DNA from: an uncultured Ruminococcus sp.
GTDB taxonomy: Bacteria > Bacillota > Clostridia > Oscillospirales > Acutalibacteraceae
DNA length: 64,000 nt
Direction of reading: 5' to 3'
Assembly: GCA_902785425.1 (NCBI GenBank)
Contig: CACZYP010000010.1
Span: 22,771 to 86,770 of the forward strand
A program made the position numbers and the translations under genes. The notes under the pieces are model-generated. The model saw only the letters and a program-made list of their open reading frames with translations. It made no database searches and was not told the DNA's origin. Below, piece by piece: positions 63,903 to 64,000 of the stretch (within the stretch, counting starts at the first letter, position 1; every line of letters begins with the position of its first letter).

Positions 63903-64000
63903 TTAAGGAACCACTGAATAAATCACGTCCTGTGGACTGAGCACCCATCTTGCTTGCATCTTTTGGTCAAATTGAACTCAAAAACCTTGAAATACGTCAG
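63903..64000. mobile_element. MITE-like element, copy E (cut by window end)
   Basis: Starts TTAAGGAACCACTGAATAAA and continues with the same TTGCTTGCATCTTTTGGTCA block as copy A, running off the right edge. Confidence 0.8.

Noticed and set aside
63823..63948. N-terminal extension of the DinB-fold protein
   Set aside because: The extra 42 codons run into MITE-like copy E and have no ribosome binding site, whereas ATG 63822 has AAAGGAG at the right distance.

Overview
The window looks like a chromosome segment of a gut Clostridia member close to Ruminococcus (Oscillospirales). The basis is a type I dockerin protein, several CBM25-like starch-binding modules, very large InlB/GLUG-type surface proteins, strong AGGAGG-type ribosome binding sites and Firmicutes sigma-A promoters. 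I could not run searches, so family calls rest on motifs read by eye.

Layout. 1-125: tail of an unseen gene and its terminator. 193-4536: a nitrilase fused to a McrA-like head domain, then an SNF-type transporter with AzlC and AzlD. 4894-15178: a tightly packed minus-strand operon of eight genes for making or remodelling a polar lipid, in the order CarS-like, phosphotransferase 1, PssA-like, Psd, UbiA-like, phosphotransferase 2, GNAT, acyl-AMP ligase. 15345-17831: sulfur assimilation genes metY and cysK behind a promoter and a short leader ORF with tandem Cys codons. 18062-21476: a tocopherol-cyclase-like protein, a small AT-rich HEPN module with an operator-like inverted repeat, and two acetyltransferases. 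21770-29735: a 2589-residue secreted repeat protein and a small upstream gene. 30035-32865: a MerR/TipAS regulator with its own 19-bp-spacer promoter, a flavodoxin-fold oxidoreductase and a Na+/H+ antiporter. 33052-35120: a LytTR/GHKL two-component system. 35217-50112: a surface and secretion block with small fibre-like proteins, a 2378-residue anchored protein, a dockerin lipoprotein and a papain-like peptidase with CBM25 modules. 50423-51936: rfbC and rfbD. 52286-59635: two more papain-CBM25 proteins. 59813-63270: an SOS-like cassette (XRE-S24 repressor, Y-family polymerase, small protein, DUF5131 protein). 63298-63822: a DinB-fold protein.

How the genes work together. The three papain-CBM25 genes lie in two orientations but share an almost identical promoter (TTGTG-N7-TAGAAW-N17-TATAATATA), so they probably form one regulon of secreted, starch-bound proteases. 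The eight-gene lipid operon combines CDP-activation, serine transfer, decarboxylation and prenyl transfer with two rifampin-phosphotransferase-like kinases. It resembles the order of chemistry in archaeal phospholipid synthesis and is the best candidate here for an undescribed pathway.

Two dispersed repeat families mark the intergenic space. One is a MITE-like element with terminal inverted repeats (five copies, one running off the window end, plus a fragment). The other is a hairpin-bearing AATTGAAAATGG-type element (six copies). No tRNA, rRNA, CRISPR array or intact transposase was seen.
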